From Crenobacter luteus (GTDB taxonomy: Bacteria; Pseudomonadota; Gammaproteobacteria; Burkholderiales; Chromobacteriaceae): a stretch of 64,000 nucleotides of DNA. This document shows positions 8,114-17,671 of this stretch, piece by piece. Position 1 is the first letter of the stretch, and every line of letters begins with the position of its first letter. The translations under genes and the position numbers were made by a program. Below the pieces are notes generated by a model. That model had not been told where the DNA came from. It saw only the letters and a list, made by a program, of their open reading frames with translations, and ran no database searches. Where the stretch lies: NCBI RefSeq assembly GCF_004345725.1, contig NZ_SLXG01000010.1, forward strand, positions 1 to 64,000, in the 5' to 3' direction.

Positions 8114-8575
8114 GTGCGCGCGTCGCGCCGCGTCCCGCCCTTCGCCGTCGTGCCGCGGCCGTCGCGGCGCTGGCTCGCGGCGGCGCTGGCGCTGCACGGT
8201 TTCTGGCTGTTCGCGGTGCTGGCGGTCTGGCCGCAAGGTTGGCCGAGCCTCTTGCCCTTGCCGGCGAGCCTGTACTGGACCTTGCGCGCCGACGGCTGGC
8301 TGCCCGGCGCGCGCCGCGTCGCGCGGCTCGAGGTCGGGCCCCGAGGCGAGCTGACGGTCGTCGTCGCCGGCCGCGCGTTCGCGGCGCGGCTCGCGCCCGA
8401 CACCGTGGTGTGGCCGTGGCTGATCGCGCTGCGCCTCGACAGCGAGGTCGGACCGCTCGGACTGATGCTGCTGCCCGACTCGGCCGATCCCGAGGCGCTG
8501 CGCGCGCTGGCCGTCTACGCGCGCTGGTTCGCCGACCCTCCCGACTCCCTTCCGATTCAGGATACGCATGACTGA
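8114..8575 (+). CDS. YgfX-like small inner-membrane protein
   Basis: A 153-residue protein with a hydrophobic hairpin near residues 20-55 followed by a soluble domain. The layout (His-Gly near the start of the membrane region, a VVWPWLIALRL strand, then LMLLPDSADPEALRALAVYARW) resembles YgfX/CptA proteins, usually partnered with SdhE. No sdhE gene is adjacent, so the assignment is tentative. The start is GTG 8114, 9 bases after the previous stop. The end overlaps folC by 8 bases. A TTGGCCGAG copy at 8239 is read in the third frame, as Trp-Pro-Ser. Confidence 0.6.
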   Translation: MRASRRVPPFAVVPRPSRRWLAAALALHGFWLFAVLAVWPQGWPSLLPLPASLYWTLRADGWLPGARRVARLEVGPRGELTVVVAGRAFAARLAPDTVVWPWLIALRLDSEVGPLGLMLLPDSADPEALRALAVYARWFADPPDSLPIQDTHD

Positions 8576-9839
8576 TACGCTCAAAACGCTGGACGACTGG
8601 CTCTCCCACCTCGAGGCGCTGCACGTCTCGGCCATCGACATGGGCCTGGCGCGCGTCGCGCGCGTGCGCGACGCGATGGCGCTCGCGCCGACCTTCCCCG
8701 TCATTACCGTCGGCGGCACCAACGGCAAGGGCTCGGTGTGCGCGATGCTGTCGACCATGCTGGTGCGCGCCGGCTACAAGGTCGGTACCTACACCTCGCC
8801 GCACATCAGCCGCTACAACGAACGCGTCGCGATCGACCTCGCGCCCGCCAGCGACGAGGCGATCGTCGAGAGTTTCGCCGCGATCGAGGCGGCGCGCGGC
8901 GACACCACGCTGACCTATTTCGAATTCGGCACGCTGGCCGCGATGAAGGCCTTCGTCGACGCCGGCGTCGACGTCGCGATCATGGAGGTCGGCCTCGGCG
9001 GCCGGCTCGACGCGGTCAATGTGTTCGAGCCGGACGTGGCGGTGGTGGTCAGCGTCGACATCGACCACCAGGCCTACCTCGGCGACACGCGCGAGGCGAT
9101 CGGCTTCGAGAAGGCCGGCATCTTCCGCGCCGGCAAGCCGGCGATCTGCGCCGACCCGAACCCGCCGCAAAGCCTGATCGAGCACGCGCGCGCCATCGGC
9201 GCCGAGCTCAAGTGCATCGGCGCCGACTTCGGCTACACCCGGCTCGAGCAGCAGTGGTCGTTCTGGATCGGCGAGCAGCACCGCCATTCGCTGCCGTTCC
9301 CGGCGCTGCGCGGCGCCTACCAGCTTTCCAACGCGTCGGCGGCGCTGGCGGCGCTCGACTGCCTGAAGCTGCGCCTGCCGGTCGGGCAGGGCGCGGTCAA
9401 GCAGGGCTTGCTGGAGGTCGACTGGCCGGGCCGCTTCCAGGTGCTGCCGGGCCGCCCGCAGGTGGTGCTCGACGTCGGCCACAACCCGCACGCGGTACGC
9501 GCGATGGTCGACAGCCTGCGTCGCCTGCCGTTCGCGCAGAACCGCATCGCGGTGTTCTCGATGCTGTCGGACAAGGACGTCGACGCGGTGCTCGAGCTGG
9601 CGAAGGGCGACTTCGACGTCTGGTACGTCGGCGGGCTCGACATGCCGCGCGGCCAGAGCGGCGCGGCGATCGCCGCCAAGTTGGCCGAGCACGGCATCGC
9701 CGACGTCAAGGTGTATGACGATGTCGCAAGCGCATGGCGCGCGGCCTTATCGGTCGCCGGCGAGAATGATAGACTGACCGTATTCGGCTCATTCCATACC
9801 GTGGCCGCCGTGCTCGAAGCACGCGAGGCCGCCCGCTGA
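8568..9839 (+). CDS. folC: Bifunctional dihydrofolate synthase / folylpolyglutamate synthase
   Basis: A 423-residue Mur-ligase-like enzyme that adds glutamate to dihydropteroate and to folates using ATP. The P-loop GGTNGKGS is at about 49-56. The Mur central region includes YFEFGTLAAMKAF and EVGLGGRLDAVN, and the C-terminal domain has DVGHNPHAVRAM. Start ATG 8568 has CAGGA upstream and overlaps the previous gene. It heads the conserved folC-SPOR-cvpA-purF run also found in E. coli. One TTGGCCGAG copy at 9681 codes Leu-Ala-Glu. Confidence 0.95.
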   Translation: MTDTLKTLDDWLSHLEALHVSAIDMGLARVARVRDAMALAPTFPVITVGGTNGKGSVCAMLSTMLVRAGYKVGTYTSPHISRYNERVAIDLAPASDEAIVESFAAIEAARGDTTLTYFEFGTLAAMKAFVDAGVDVAIMEVGLGGRLDAVNVFEPDVAVVVSVDIDHQAYLGDTREAIGFEKAGIFRAGKPAICADPNPPQSLIEHARAIGAELKCIGADFGYTRLEQQWSFWIGEQHRHSLPFPALRGAYQLSNASAALAALDCLKLRLPVGQGAVKQGLLEVDWPGRFQVLPGRPQVVLDVGHNPHAVRAMVDSLRRLPFAQNRIAVFSMLSDKDVDAVLELAKGDFDVWYVGGLDMPRGQSGAAIAAKLAEHGIADVKVYDDVASAWRAALSVAGENDRLTVFGSFHTVAAVLEAREAAR

Positions 9840-9846
9840 GGACAAG

Positions 9847-10725
9847 ATGGCAGGACTGTCCAGTCACGAAGAACTCATCATGCTGCGCAAGCGCGCGCGG
9901 CGCCGTCTGGTCGGCGCGGTCGCGCTGGTGCTGGTGTCGACCGCCGTGCTGTGGAATGTGCTCGGCCACATCCCGAACGCGCCGATGCGGCCCGAGAAGG
10001 TCGAGATCGCCGGCCAGTTGGCGTCCGAGCCGGCCGTCGTGCCGCCGCCGGCCGAGGCGCTCGCCAGCGCGCCGGCCGCCGTCGTCCCCGCACCGGCCAC
10101 CGAGCTCGTCGCCAGCCTGCCGCCGGAACCCGCAGCCGCACCGGCTGCCGTACCGCGGCCGGCGGCGCCGGCGCCCGCCATTGCGTCCAAGCCGGCGCCA
10201 GTGCCGGCTGCGCCGCCTGCCGCCGCACCGCCGGCCGATGCGTCGCCCAGAGCGGTCGCGCCGCCGCCGGCCAAGCCGATGCCCCAGGCGGAAGCCAAGC
10301 CCGCGCCCAAGCCCGAGGCTGCCGCCAAACCCGCTCCGGCCGTGAAGGCGGAACCCAGGGTCGAACCGACGCCGGCGCCGCGCGCCAAGGACCCTGCCGC
10401 CATCCTCGAGGGGCGTGCCGACGTCGCGCCGGCCAAGCCGGCGGCGCCGCGTGCCGAACGTCCCGAGCCCGCCGCTGTCGAACAAGGCAAGGGTGGCAAC
10501 GGTTTCGCGATCCAGTTGGCCGCGCTGTCCGACCCGGCCAAGGCCGAGGCGCTCCGGAGCCGTCTGGCCGCCGCCGGCGTCGCGGCGCATTTCAGCAAGG
10601 TCACCACCAGCAAGGGTGAAGTCACGCGCGTGCGCGTCGGCCCGTTCGCGAGCCGCGCCGAGGCCGACGCGACGCTGAGAAAACTCGCCGGCGCCGGCGT
10701 GACCGGCATCGTCGTGCCGCGTTGA
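9847..10725 (+). CDS. SPOR-domain membrane protein (DedD-like)
   Basis: A 292-residue bitopic inner-membrane protein: short basic cytoplasmic start, one membrane helix at about residues 20-40 (LVGAVALVLVSTAVLW), a long Pro/Ala-rich periplasmic linker, and a C-terminal SPOR domain (FAIQLAALSDPAKAEALRSR to the end). SPOR domains bind denuded septal peptidoglycan, so a role at the division site is likely, as for E. coli DedD at the same gene position. It follows folC by 7 bases and precedes cvpA by 7 bases. Confidence 0.88.
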   Translation: MAGLSSHEELIMLRKRARRRLVGAVALVLVSTAVLWNVLGHIPNAPMRPEKVEIAGQLASEPAVVPPPAEALASAPAAVVPAPATELVASLPPEPAAAPAAVPRPAAPAPAIASKPAPVPAAPPAAAPPADASPRAVAPPPAKPMPQAEAKPAPKPEAAAKPAPAVKAEPRVEPTPAPRAKDPAAILEGRADVAPAKPAAPRAERPEPAAVEQGKGGNGFAIQLAALSDPAKAEALRSRLAAAGVAAHFSKVTTSKGEVTRVRVGPFASRAEADATLRKLAGAGVTGIVVPR

Positions 10726-10732
10726 TATCCGC

Positions 10733-11224
10733 ATGACCGCTTTCGACTATATCGTGATCGCCGTCGTCGCCGGTTCGGTGATCGTCGCGCTGCTGCGCGG
10801 GCTGATCGCCGAGGTGCTGTCGCTGACCTCGTGGCTGTTGGCGCTGTGGTGCGCGAAGGAGTTCGCGCCCGAGGTGTCGCGCTTCCTGCCGGTCGACCTC
10901 GCCGGCGAGGGCCTGCGCCTCGTCGCCGCCTTCGTGCTGCTATTCTTCGTCGTGTGGCTGGCGACCGCGCTGCTGCGGGTGACGCTGACCGGGTTGATGG
11001 ACAGCATGGGGCTCGGCGGCGTGAACCGCCTGCTCGGCGGCGTGTTCGGCCTGGCGCGCGGCCTGGTGCTGGTGACGGCGCTGGTGCTGGTCGGCGGCAT
11101 GTCGGACCTGCCGCAGGCGCCGATGTGGCGGAACGCGCTGCTCGCGCCGCCGTTGCAGGACGCCGCGCTGTCCTTGCGGCCGTGGCTGCCGCCGATGCTG
11201 GCACAAAATGTGCGTTATCCCTGA
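10733..11224 (+). CDS. cvpA: CvpA family membrane protein
   Basis: A 163-residue inner-membrane protein with about four hydrophobic helices (from residues 7-25, 30-45, 65-85 and 105-125). It matches CvpA in length, membrane layout and the conserved start FDYIVIAVV...RGLIAEVLSL. CvpA in enterobacteria is needed for colicin V export and for envelope stress tolerance; its biochemical job is unknown. It lies in the conserved position between the SPOR gene and purF, with a terminator-like hairpin before purF. Confidence 0.9.
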   Translation: MTAFDYIVIAVVAGSVIVALLRGLIAEVLSLTSWLLALWCAKEFAPEVSRFLPVDLAGEGLRLVAAFVLLFFVVWLATALLRVTLTGLMDSMGLGGVNRLLGGVFGLARGLVLVTALVLVGGMSDLPQAPMWRNALLAPPLQDAALSLRPWLPPMLAQNVRYP

Positions 11225-11236
11225 TGGGAGAACAGA

Positions 11237-11269
11237 AGACGGGGTGTTATGGTTCGCTCCGTCTTTTTT
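11237..11269 (+). terminator. Terminator or attenuator between cvpA and purF
   Basis: Stem AGACGGGG / CTCCGTCT with a 12-base loop, followed by five more T. It lies 13 bases after the cvpA stop and 32 bases before purF, so purF may depend on partial read-through or on its own promoter. Confidence 0.7.
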
Positions 11270-11300
11270 GTTATCCAAACTGGTGTAGAGGGCGCAAACC

Positions 11301-12824
11301 ATGTGTGGGATTCTAGGTGTCGTCGGGCGGTCCCCGGTCAACCAATTGCTGTATGACGGGCTGCAACTGCTGCAACACCGTGGCCAGGACGCGGCGGGCA
11401 TCGTCACCGCGAACGGCAAGAGCTTCCACATGCACAAGGGCGCGGGCCTGGTGCGCGACGTGTTCCGCACCCGCAACATGCGTTCGCTGTCCGGTTGCGC
11501 CGGCATCGCGCACGTGCGCTACCCGACAGCCGGCTCGGCCTCCAACCTGGCCGAGGCGCAGCCCTTCTACGTCAACTCGCCGTTCGGCATCGTGCTCGCG
11601 CACAACGGCAATCTGACCAACGCCGACGAGCTGAAGGCCGACATGTACCGCCGCGACCTTCGTCATATCAACACCAACTCCGATTCGGAAGTGCTGCTGA
11701 ACGTGTTCGCGCACGAGATCGCGCAGCGCGTCGACGGCCAGGCGCTGCCGGTCGACGCCGTATTCGGTGCGGTCGAGGCGGTGCACCGTCGCGTGCGCGG
11801 CGCCTACGCGGTGGTCGCGATGATCGCCGGTTTCGGCCTGGTCGCGTTCCGCGACCCGAACGGCATCCGTCCGCTGGTGATCGGCACCAACGAGGTCGAC
11901 GGCAAGCCCGAATACATGTTCGCGTCCGAGTCGGTCGCGCTCGACTGCTCGGGCTTCTCGCTGCTGCGCGACGTCGCGCCCGGCGAGGCGGTCTACGTGA
12001 CCTTCGACGGCGACTTCCACGCGCGCCAGTGCGCCGAGAGCACGCGCCTTGCGCCGTGCCTGTTCGAGTACGTCTACTTCGCGCGCCCGGATTCGGTGAT
12101 CGACGGCGCCTCGGTCTACCAGGCGCGCCTGAACATGGGCGAAACGTTGGCCGAGAAGGTGCGCCGCGTGCTGCCCGAGGTCGATATCGACGTCGTGATG
12201 CCGATTCCGGACACCAGCCGCGCCAGCGCGCTGCAACTGGCCAACGCGCTCGGCCTGCCGTACCGCGAGGGCTTCATCAAGAACCGCTACATCGGCCGCA
12301 CCTTCATCATGCCGGGGCAGGGCGTGCGCAAGAAGTCGGTGCGCCAGAAGCTCAACCCGGTCGCCTTCGAATTCAAGGGCCGCAACGTGCTCCTGGTCGA
12401 CGACTCGATCGTGCGCGGCACCACCAGCCGCGAGATCGTGCAGATGGCGCGCGACGCCGGCGCCAAGAAGGTCTACTTCGCGTCGGCCGCGCCGGCGGTG
12501 CGCTTCCCGAACGTGTACGGCATCGACATGCCGACGCGCGAGGAACTGCTGGCTACCGGCCGCAGCGAGGCCGACGTGACGAAAGAAATCGGCGCCGATC
12601 TGGTGATCTACCAGGAACTGGACGCGCTGGTGTCGGCGGTCAAGGCCGCCAACCCGAAGCTGGCCGAGTTCGAATCGTCGTGCTTCAACGGCCGTTACGT
12701 GACCGGCGACATCGACGAAGCCTACCTCGACGCGCTCGAAGTGGCGCGCAACGCCGCGCGCCAGGAGGCCGGTTCCGGCATGGTCGACCTGAACCTCAAC
12801 GTTGCCGAGCAAAACCTGATGTGA
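11301..12824 (+). CDS. purF: Amidophosphoribosyltransferase
   Basis: A 507-residue first-committed enzyme of purine synthesis: PRPP plus glutamine gives 5-phosphoribosylamine. It begins MCGILGVVG, so Cys2 becomes the N-terminal glutaminase nucleophile after Met removal. The glutaminase domain fills the first ~240 residues. The PRTase domain has the PRPP motif [17 protein letters not shown]. Length matches the E. coli enzyme. RBS GAGGG lies upstream of ATG 11301. One TTGGCCGAG copy (12147) codes Leu-Ala-Glu. Confidence 0.97.
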   Translation: MCGILGVVGRSPVNQLLYDGLQLLQHRGQDAAGIVTANGKSFHMHKGAGLVRDVFRTRNMRSLSGCAGIAHVRYPTAGSASNLAEAQPFYVNSPFGIVLAHNGNLTNADELKADMYRRDLRHINTNSDSEVLLNVFAHEIAQRVDGQALPVDAVFGAVEAVHRRVRGAYAVVAMIAGFGLVAFRDPNGIRPLVIGTNEVDGKPEYMFASESVALDCSGFSLLRDVAPGEAVYVTFDGDFHARQCAESTRLAPCLFEYVYFARPDSVIDGASVYQARLNMGETLAEKVRRVLPEVDIDVVMPIPDTSRASALQLANALGLPYREGFIKNRYIGRTFIMPGQGVRKKSVRQKLNPVAFEFKGRNVLLVDDSIVRGTTSREIVQMARDAGAKKVYFASAAPAVRFPNVYGIDMPTREELLATGRSEADVTKEIGADLVIYQELDALVSAVKAANPKLAEFESSCFNGRYVTGDIDEAYLDALEVARNAARQEAGSGMVDLNLNVAEQNLM

Positions 12825-12828
12825 GCAC

Positions 12829-12879
12829 AATAGGGGCTCCGCTCCTATTAGAAGCGCCGCCGGCGCCAAGCCGGCGGCG
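12829..12879 (+). repeat. Two consecutive hairpins between purF and metZ
   Basis: Hairpin 1: AATAGGGGC / GCTCCTATT (12829-12837 and 12841-12849, one G-T pair). Hairpin 2: CGCCGCCGGC / GCCGGCGGCG (12855-12864 and 12870-12879) with loop GCCAA. Neither has a T tract. They fill most of the 68-base gap before metZ and probably stabilise mRNA ends or modulate read-through. Confidence 0.5.
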
Positions 12880-12892
12880 ACGACACATCGCC

Positions 12893-14080
12893 ATGACTCA
12901 GCACACAGACCCTTCGGCCAAGCTTAGGCCCGAAACGCTGGCCATCCGCGCCGGCCGCGAAATTTCCGACTACCGCGAACACAGCCAGGCGCTGTTCCTC
13001 ACCTCCAGCTTCACCTACGACACCGCCGCCGAGGCGGCGGCGATGTTCATCGGCGAGCAGGACGGCTACATCTATTCGCGCTTCACCAATCCGACCGTCG
13101 CGGCCTTCCAGCAGCGTCTGGCGGCGCTCGAGGGCGGCGAGCGCGCGATCGCGACCGCCAGCGGCATGGCGGCGATCCAGGCGACCATGCTGACCTTGCT
13201 CAAGGCCGGCGACCACATCGTGTCGTCGCAGAGCCTGTTCGGCTCGACGATCAATCTGTTCAACGGCATCCTCGCCAAGTTCGGCGTCGAGGTCAGCTAC
13301 GTCGACGCGACCGACCTCGACGCCTGGCGCGCCGCGACCCGCCCGAATACCCGGGTGTTCTTCCTCGAGACGCCGTCCAACCCGCTGACCGAGCTGTCCG
13401 ATATCGCCGCTGTCGCCGACATCGCGCACGCCGCCGGCGCCTTGCTGGTGGTCGACAACTGCTTCTGCACGCCGGTGCTGCAGCAGCCCTTGAAGCTGGG
13501 CGCCGACCTCGTCGTCCATTCGGCGACCAAGTCGCTCGACGGCCACGGCCGCGTGCTCGGCGGCGCGGTGGTCGGTTCCGACAAGCTGATCGAACCGATC
13601 TACCTGCACGTGCGCACCGCCGGACCCAGCCTGTCGGCGTTCAACGCGTGGACGCTGCTGTCCGGGCTGGAGACGCTGTTCGTGCGCGTCGAGCGCCAGT
13701 GCGAAACCGCGCTAGAGATCGCGCGCTGGCTCGAGGCGCAGCCGCAGGTCGAGCGCGTGTTCTACCCGGGGCTCGAGAGCCATCCGCAGCACGCGCTGGC
13801 GCAGCGCCAGCAGAAGGCCGGCGGCACCGTGGTCAGCTTCGTGCTTAAGGGCGGGCGCGACGCGGCGTGGCGCCTGATCGACGGCGTCGAGGTGTTCTCG
13901 CGCACGTCCAACCTCGGCGACGTGAAGTCGACCGTCACCCACCCGGCGTCGACCACCCATGCGCGGATCACGCCGGAGGCGCGCGCGAGGGCCGGCATCG
14001 TCGAGGGACTGGTGCGCCTCGCGATCGGCCTCGAGCATGTCGAAGACCTGAAGGCCGACCTGGCCGCCCGTTTCGCCTGA
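12893..14080 (+). CDS. metZ: O-succinylhomoserine sulfhydrylase
   Basis: A 395-residue Cys/Met-metabolism PLP enzyme. MetZ makes homocysteine directly from O-succinylhomoserine and sulfide in methionine synthesis. The PLP lysine is in VVHSATKSLDGHGRVLGG, the substrate-binding YSRFTNPT is near residue 62, and DNCFCTPVLQQP follows the usual pattern. Start ATG 12893 is chosen because MTQHTDPSAKLRPETLAIRA matches known MetZ N-termini. The purF-metZ order is common in Pseudomonas and beta-proteobacteria, which favours MetZ over MetB or MetC. Confidence 0.9.
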   Translation: MTQHTDPSAKLRPETLAIRAGREISDYREHSQALFLTSSFTYDTAAEAAAMFIGEQDGYIYSRFTNPTVAAFQQRLAALEGGERAIATASGMAAIQATMLTLLKAGDHIVSSQSLFGSTINLFNGILAKFGVEVSYVDATDLDAWRAATRPNTRVFFLETPSNPLTELSDIAAVADIAHAAGALLVVDNCFCTPVLQQPLKLGADLVVHSATKSLDGHGRVLGGAVVGSDKLIEPIYLHVRTAGPSLSAFNAWTLLSGLETLFVRVERQCETALEIARWLEAQPQVERVFYPGLESHPQHALAQRQQKAGGTVVSFVLKGGRDAAWRLIDGVEVFSRTSNLGDVKSTVTHPASTTHARITPEARARAGIVEGLVRLAIGLEHVEDLKADLAARFA

Positions 14081-14155
14081 ACCGCCTGGCGCCAGGTAGT
14101 CATGGCGGACGCAAAAACCCTGGAGTAAAAGCTCGGTTTAGCGTTCGCTTCATTC

Positions 14156-14190
14156 AAACGGCAGTCTAAAATGGGACTGCCGTTTTTTTT
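14156..14190 (+). terminator. Terminator of metZ
   Basis: Perfect 11-base stem AAACGGCAGTC / GACTGCCGTTT with an 8-base loop, followed by a T run to 14190. Confidence 0.95.
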
Positions 14191-14235
14191 GTGCGGTATT
14201 TCGCGGTTTCGACCCCGGTCAGAGGTCAAATTCCC

Positions 14236-14282
14236 TTGACACTCCCGTTGTCAAAACGTAAGTTTAAAACGCTTGTTCGAAG
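14236..14282 (+). promoter_or_regulatory. psrA promoter with AAAC-N4-GTTT operators
   Basis: A -35 box TTGACA stands at 14236-14241; a -10 (TAAGTT around 14259) is weak. A perfect dyad AAACGTAAGTTT covers 14254-14265, overlapping the -10 region, and a second half-conserved site AAACGCTTGTTC covers 14267-14278. The same dyad recurs before fadL (17672). PsrA/FadR-type regulators of fatty-acid oxidation are known to bind AAAC-N4-GTTT-like sites and repress their own gene, so autoregulation is likely. Confidence 0.6.
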
Positions 14283-14288
14283 GTCAGT

Positions 14289-14975
14289 ATGGATCAGGCA
14301 AATCAAACCGAGCAACCCAAGGCAAACCAGAGCATGGAAGCGAATCGCTCCGATACCTCAACCCGCATCCTCGACGTGGCCGAGCGGCTGTTCGTCGAGC
14401 ATGGCTTCGAGGCGACCTCGCTGCGCATGATCACCCAGCAGGCCGGCGTCAACCTCGCCGCGGTGAACTACCACTTCGGCTCCAAGGACGCCTTGTTCGA
14501 GTCGGTGTTCACCCGTCGGCTCGGTCCGCTTCTGGCCGGCTGCATCGCCGAGCTCGACGCCGAAGAAGCCGGCGGCAGGGCGCTGTCGATCGAGGCGCTG
14601 GTGATGACCTTCATTCGTCCGGCGCTCGCGCTGTCGAAGGACCCCAACAAGGGCGGCGCGATGTTCGTGCGGCTGCTGTCGCGCACGCTGGTGGAAAACC
14701 ACCGCCTGCTGCGCGAAACGTTGTCGCAGCAGTACAGCGAGTTCGTACAGCGCTACAGCCGCGCCTTCGAGCGCGCGCTGCCGGCGCTCGGCGGCGAGGA
14801 ACTGGCCTGGCGCATGCATTTCGCCTTCAGCCTGATGTTCAACGCCTTCGCCGGCAACGACGTGCTGAAGATCTTCGTGCGCAGCCAGGTCGTGTCCGCG
14901 CGCGACCCGGACATGATCGTCAAGCATCTGGTCCCCTTCGTGGTGGCGGGCTTGAACACGCCTTCCAGCAGTTAG
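14289..14975 (+). CDS. TetR-family fatty-acid oxidation regulator, PsrA-like
   Basis: A 228-residue TetR regulator. The helix-turn-helix spans about residues 24-70, with the segment GVNLAAVNYHFGSKDALFESVF that is nearly invariant in PsrA-type regulators. PsrA senses long-chain acyl-CoA and represses beta-oxidation genes. Neighbours (fadE directly downstream, then fadL, fadB-like, fadA) and the dyads before it and before fadL support that role. Start ATG 14289 has GAAGG upstream; an alternative ATG at 14337 would remove a polar leader. psrA and fadE are 109 bases apart and may be co-transcribed. Confidence 0.85.
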   Translation: MDQANQTEQPKANQSMEANRSDTSTRILDVAERLFVEHGFEATSLRMITQQAGVNLAAVNYHFGSKDALFESVFTRRLGPLLAGCIAELDAEEAGGRALSIEALVMTFIRPALALSKDPNKGGAMFVRLLSRTLVENHRLLRETLSQQYSEFVQRYSRAFERALPALGGEELAWRMHFAFSLMFNAFAGNDVLKIFVRSQVVSARDPDMIVKHLVPFVVAGLNTPSSS

Positions 14976-15084
14976 GGAACGAAGGAGTCTGCCGGCGAGA
15001 CACGCGCAAAGCGGCCACCAGCGGACTCCGGCGGGATCCATACCCTTTTCGGCTAACAAAGGGTCAACACGAGGAAAACACACA

Positions 15085-17538
15085 ATGCAATCCGCCATCA
15101 TCCTTTTAGTCCTGATCGGCGCGCTGGCCTACTTTCGCGCGCCCGTCGTCGTCTGGACGCTGGGCGTCGCCGCCTGGTTGCTGGGCTTGCAGTTCGGCTT
15201 CGGCGTCGCCGTGCCGGTCGCGGTCTGGGCAGCGTTCGCCGTCGTCGCCGCGGTGCTGAACCTGCCGCCCTTGCGCCGCGCCGTGTTCACCGGCCCGGTG
15301 TTCGGCGTGTTCAGAAAGATCACCCCGCCGATGTCGCAGACCGAGCAGGAGGCGATCAACGCCGGTACCGTCTGGTGGGACCGCGACCTGTTCTCCGGCA
15401 AGCCCGACTGGAACAAGCTCCTGTCCTTCCCCGACCCGAAGCTTAGCGCCGAGGAGCAGGCCTTTCTCGACGGCCCGACCGAGGAGCTGTGTAAGCTCAT
15501 CGACGACTGGAAGATCACCCACGAGGACAAAGACCTGCCGGAAGAGGTGTGGAACTTCATCAAGGACCACGGCTTTCTCGGCATGATCGTCAAGAAGCAG
15601 TACGGTGGTCTCGAATTCTCCAACTACGCGCACGCCAAGGTCGTCACCAAGATCGCCACCCGCGGCGGCTCGGCGGCGGTGACGGTGATGGTGCCCAACT
15701 CGCTCGGCCCGGGCGAGCTGTTGCAGCACTACGGCACCGAAGAACAGAAAAACTACTACCTGCCGCGTCTGGCGAAGGGGCTGGAGATCCCGTGCTTCGC
15801 GCTGACCAGCCCCTACGCCGGTTCCGACGCCGGCGCGATCCCCGACTACGGTTACGTCTGCCGCGGCTCCTATACCGACCCGCGCAGCGGCCAGCGCCAC
15901 GAGGACGTGCTCGGCATCCGCGTCAGCTGGGAAAAGCGCTGGATCACGCTGGCGCCGGTGGCGACCATCCTCGGCCTCGCGTTCAAGCTCTACGACCCGG
16001 AACGCCTTCTGGGCGACAAGGAAGACATCGGCATTACCTGCGCGCTGGTGCCGACCGAGCACGGCGGCGTCGAGATCGGTCGCCGTCATTTTCCGGGCGG
16101 CTCGGCCTTCATGAACGGCCCGACCTGGGGCCGCGACGTGTTCATCCCGATGGAGTGGGTGATCGGCGGCCAGGAGTACGTCGGCCAGGGCTGGCGCATG
16201 CTGGTCGAGTGTCTGTCGGTCGGCCGCTGCATCTCTCTGCCGGCGATGTCGGTCGCCTCGGGCAAGGTCGCCAGCTTCACCACCGGCGCCTACGCGCGCA
16301 TCCGCGACCAGTTCGGCCTGCCGATCGGCAAGTTCGAGGGCGTCGACGAGGCGATGGCGCGCATCGGCGGCTTCACCTACCAGATGGAAGCGTCGCAGGA
16401 CCTCGCGCTGACCGGCCTCGACATGGGCGAAAAGCCGTCGGTGTTGTCGGCGGTGCTCAAGTACCACAACACCGAGCGCATGCGCAAAGCGCTGAACGAC
16501 GCGATGGACGTGCACGGCGGCCGCGCGGTGGTGCTCGGTCCGCGCAACTACCTGGCACGCGCCTACCAGGCGATCCCGATCGCGATCACCGTCGAGGGCG
16601 CCAACATCCTGACCCGTTCGATGATCATCTACGGCCAGGGCGCGATCCGCTGCCATCCGTTCGTGCTGCGCGAGATGAAGGCCGCGATGGCCGGCGACGG
16701 CCGCGAGTTCGACGACGCGATCACCGGCCACATCGGCTTCGTCGTCTCCAACTTCGTCCGCTCGCTGTGGATGGGCCTCACCGGCGCGCGCCTCGTCGGC
16801 GCGCCGCGTGGCGGCGAGACCGCCCGCTACTACAAACAGCTGACGCGTTTTTCCAGCGCCTTCGCGCTGTTGTCCGACATGGCGATGTTCAGCCTCGGCG
16901 GCTCGCTGAAATTCCGCGAGAAGCTGTCGGCGCGCCTGGGCGATATGCTGTCCAACCTCTACATCGCGTCGGCGTGCCTGAAGCGCTTCGAGCGCGAGGG
17001 CGCGCAGAAAGAAGACCTCGCCGTACTCCAGTGGTCGGTCGAGTCGGCGCTGTACGACCTGCAGCAGGCGATGGACGGCTTCCTCGCCAACCTGCCGAAC
17101 CGTCCGCTCGCCTTCCTGTTGCGCCGCGTGATTTTCCCCTGGGGTCTGACGCTCAAGCAGCCGTCCGACCGTACCGGTACCCGCGTCGCCCGTGCGCTGA
17201 TGGAAGAGGGCGGCACCCGCGAACGGCTGACGCGCGGCATGTTCGTCCCCGACGACGAGCGCGACCCGGTCGGCGTGTTGCAGCCGGCGCTCAAGGCCGT
17301 CGTCGCGACCGAGCCGGTCGAGCAGAAGCTGCGCAAACTGACGCGCGACGGCAAGTTCCGGTCGCTGACCAGCCGCGAAAGGTTGGCCGAGGCGCTGGCC
17401 GCCGGCCAGATCAGCCAGGCCGAATTCGACGCGGTGGCGCGCGCGCGCAAGCTCAAGCGCGACGTGATCATGGTCGACGACTTCGACAAGTCGCTGACCC
17501 ACCACGACGACGGTCTGCTGGAAAGGCTGGTGTTCTGA
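15085..17538 (+). CDS. fadE: Acyl-CoA dehydrogenase FadE
   Basis: An 817-residue FAD enzyme catalysing the first step of beta-oxidation (acyl-CoA to trans-2-enoyl-CoA). It has the FadE architecture: two N-terminal membrane helices (about 3-20 and 28-55), a dehydrogenase core at about 80-560 (CFALTSPYAGSDAGAIPD, GGRAVVLGPRNYLARAYQ), and a C-terminal extension of about 230 residues. This matches the ~814-residue E. coli enzyme. RBS GAGGA precedes ATG 15085. One TTGGCCGAG copy (17383) codes Leu-Ala-Glu. No AAAC-N4-GTTT site is visible directly before it, which fits transcription from the psrA promoter. Confidence 0.93.
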   Translation: MQSAIILLVLIGALAYFRAPVVVWTLGVAAWLLGLQFGFGVAVPVAVWAAFAVVAAVLNLPPLRRAVFTGPVFGVFRKITPPMSQTEQEAINAGTVWWDRDLFSGKPDWNKLLSFPDPKLSAEEQAFLDGPTEELCKLIDDWKITHEDKDLPEEVWNFIKDHGFLGMIVKKQYGGLEFSNYAHAKVVTKIATRGGSAAVTVMVPNSLGPGELLQHYGTEEQKNYYLPRLAKGLEIPCFALTSPYAGSDAGAIPDYGYVCRGSYTDPRSGQRHEDVLGIRVSWEKRWITLAPVATILGLAFKLYDPERLLGDKEDIGITCALVPTEHGGVEIGRRHFPGGSAFMNGPTWGRDVFIPMEWVIGGQEYVGQGWRMLVECLSVGRCISLPAMSVASGKVASFTTGAYARIRDQFGLPIGKFEGVDEAMARIGGFTYQMEASQDLALTGLDMGEKPSVLSAVLKYHNTERMRKALNDAMDVHGGRAVVLGPRNYLARAYQAIPIAITVEGANILTRSMIIYGQGAIRCHPFVLREMKAAMAGDGREFDDAITGHIGFVVSNFVRSLWMGLTGARLVGAPRGGETARYYKQLTRFSSAFALLSDMAMFSLGGSLKFREKLSARLGDMLSNLYIASACLKRFEREGAQKEDLAVLQWSVESALYDLQQAMDGFLANLPNRPLAFLLRRVIFPWGLTLKQPSDRTGTRVARALMEEGGTRERLTRGMFVPDDERDPVGVLQPALKAVVATEPVEQKLRKLTRDGKFRSLTSRERLAEALAAGQISQAEFDAVARARKLKRDVIMVDDFDKSLTHHDDGLLERLVF

Positions 17539-17671
17539 CGCGGGCCGCCGTGACCGCAGGCACGGCGTGAGCCGTGCCTGCGCTGTTTCTGCCTTGCTCT
17601 TTAAAACGATTACTGCAGAAGTGGGCGAATTACTGCCGATATTTTCAAGGAAATACTTTCGTGTTGTAATT

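Noticed and set aside
11495-14080. 861-codon frame joining purF and metZ
   Set aside because: The first part is purF out of frame. metZ begins at 12893.
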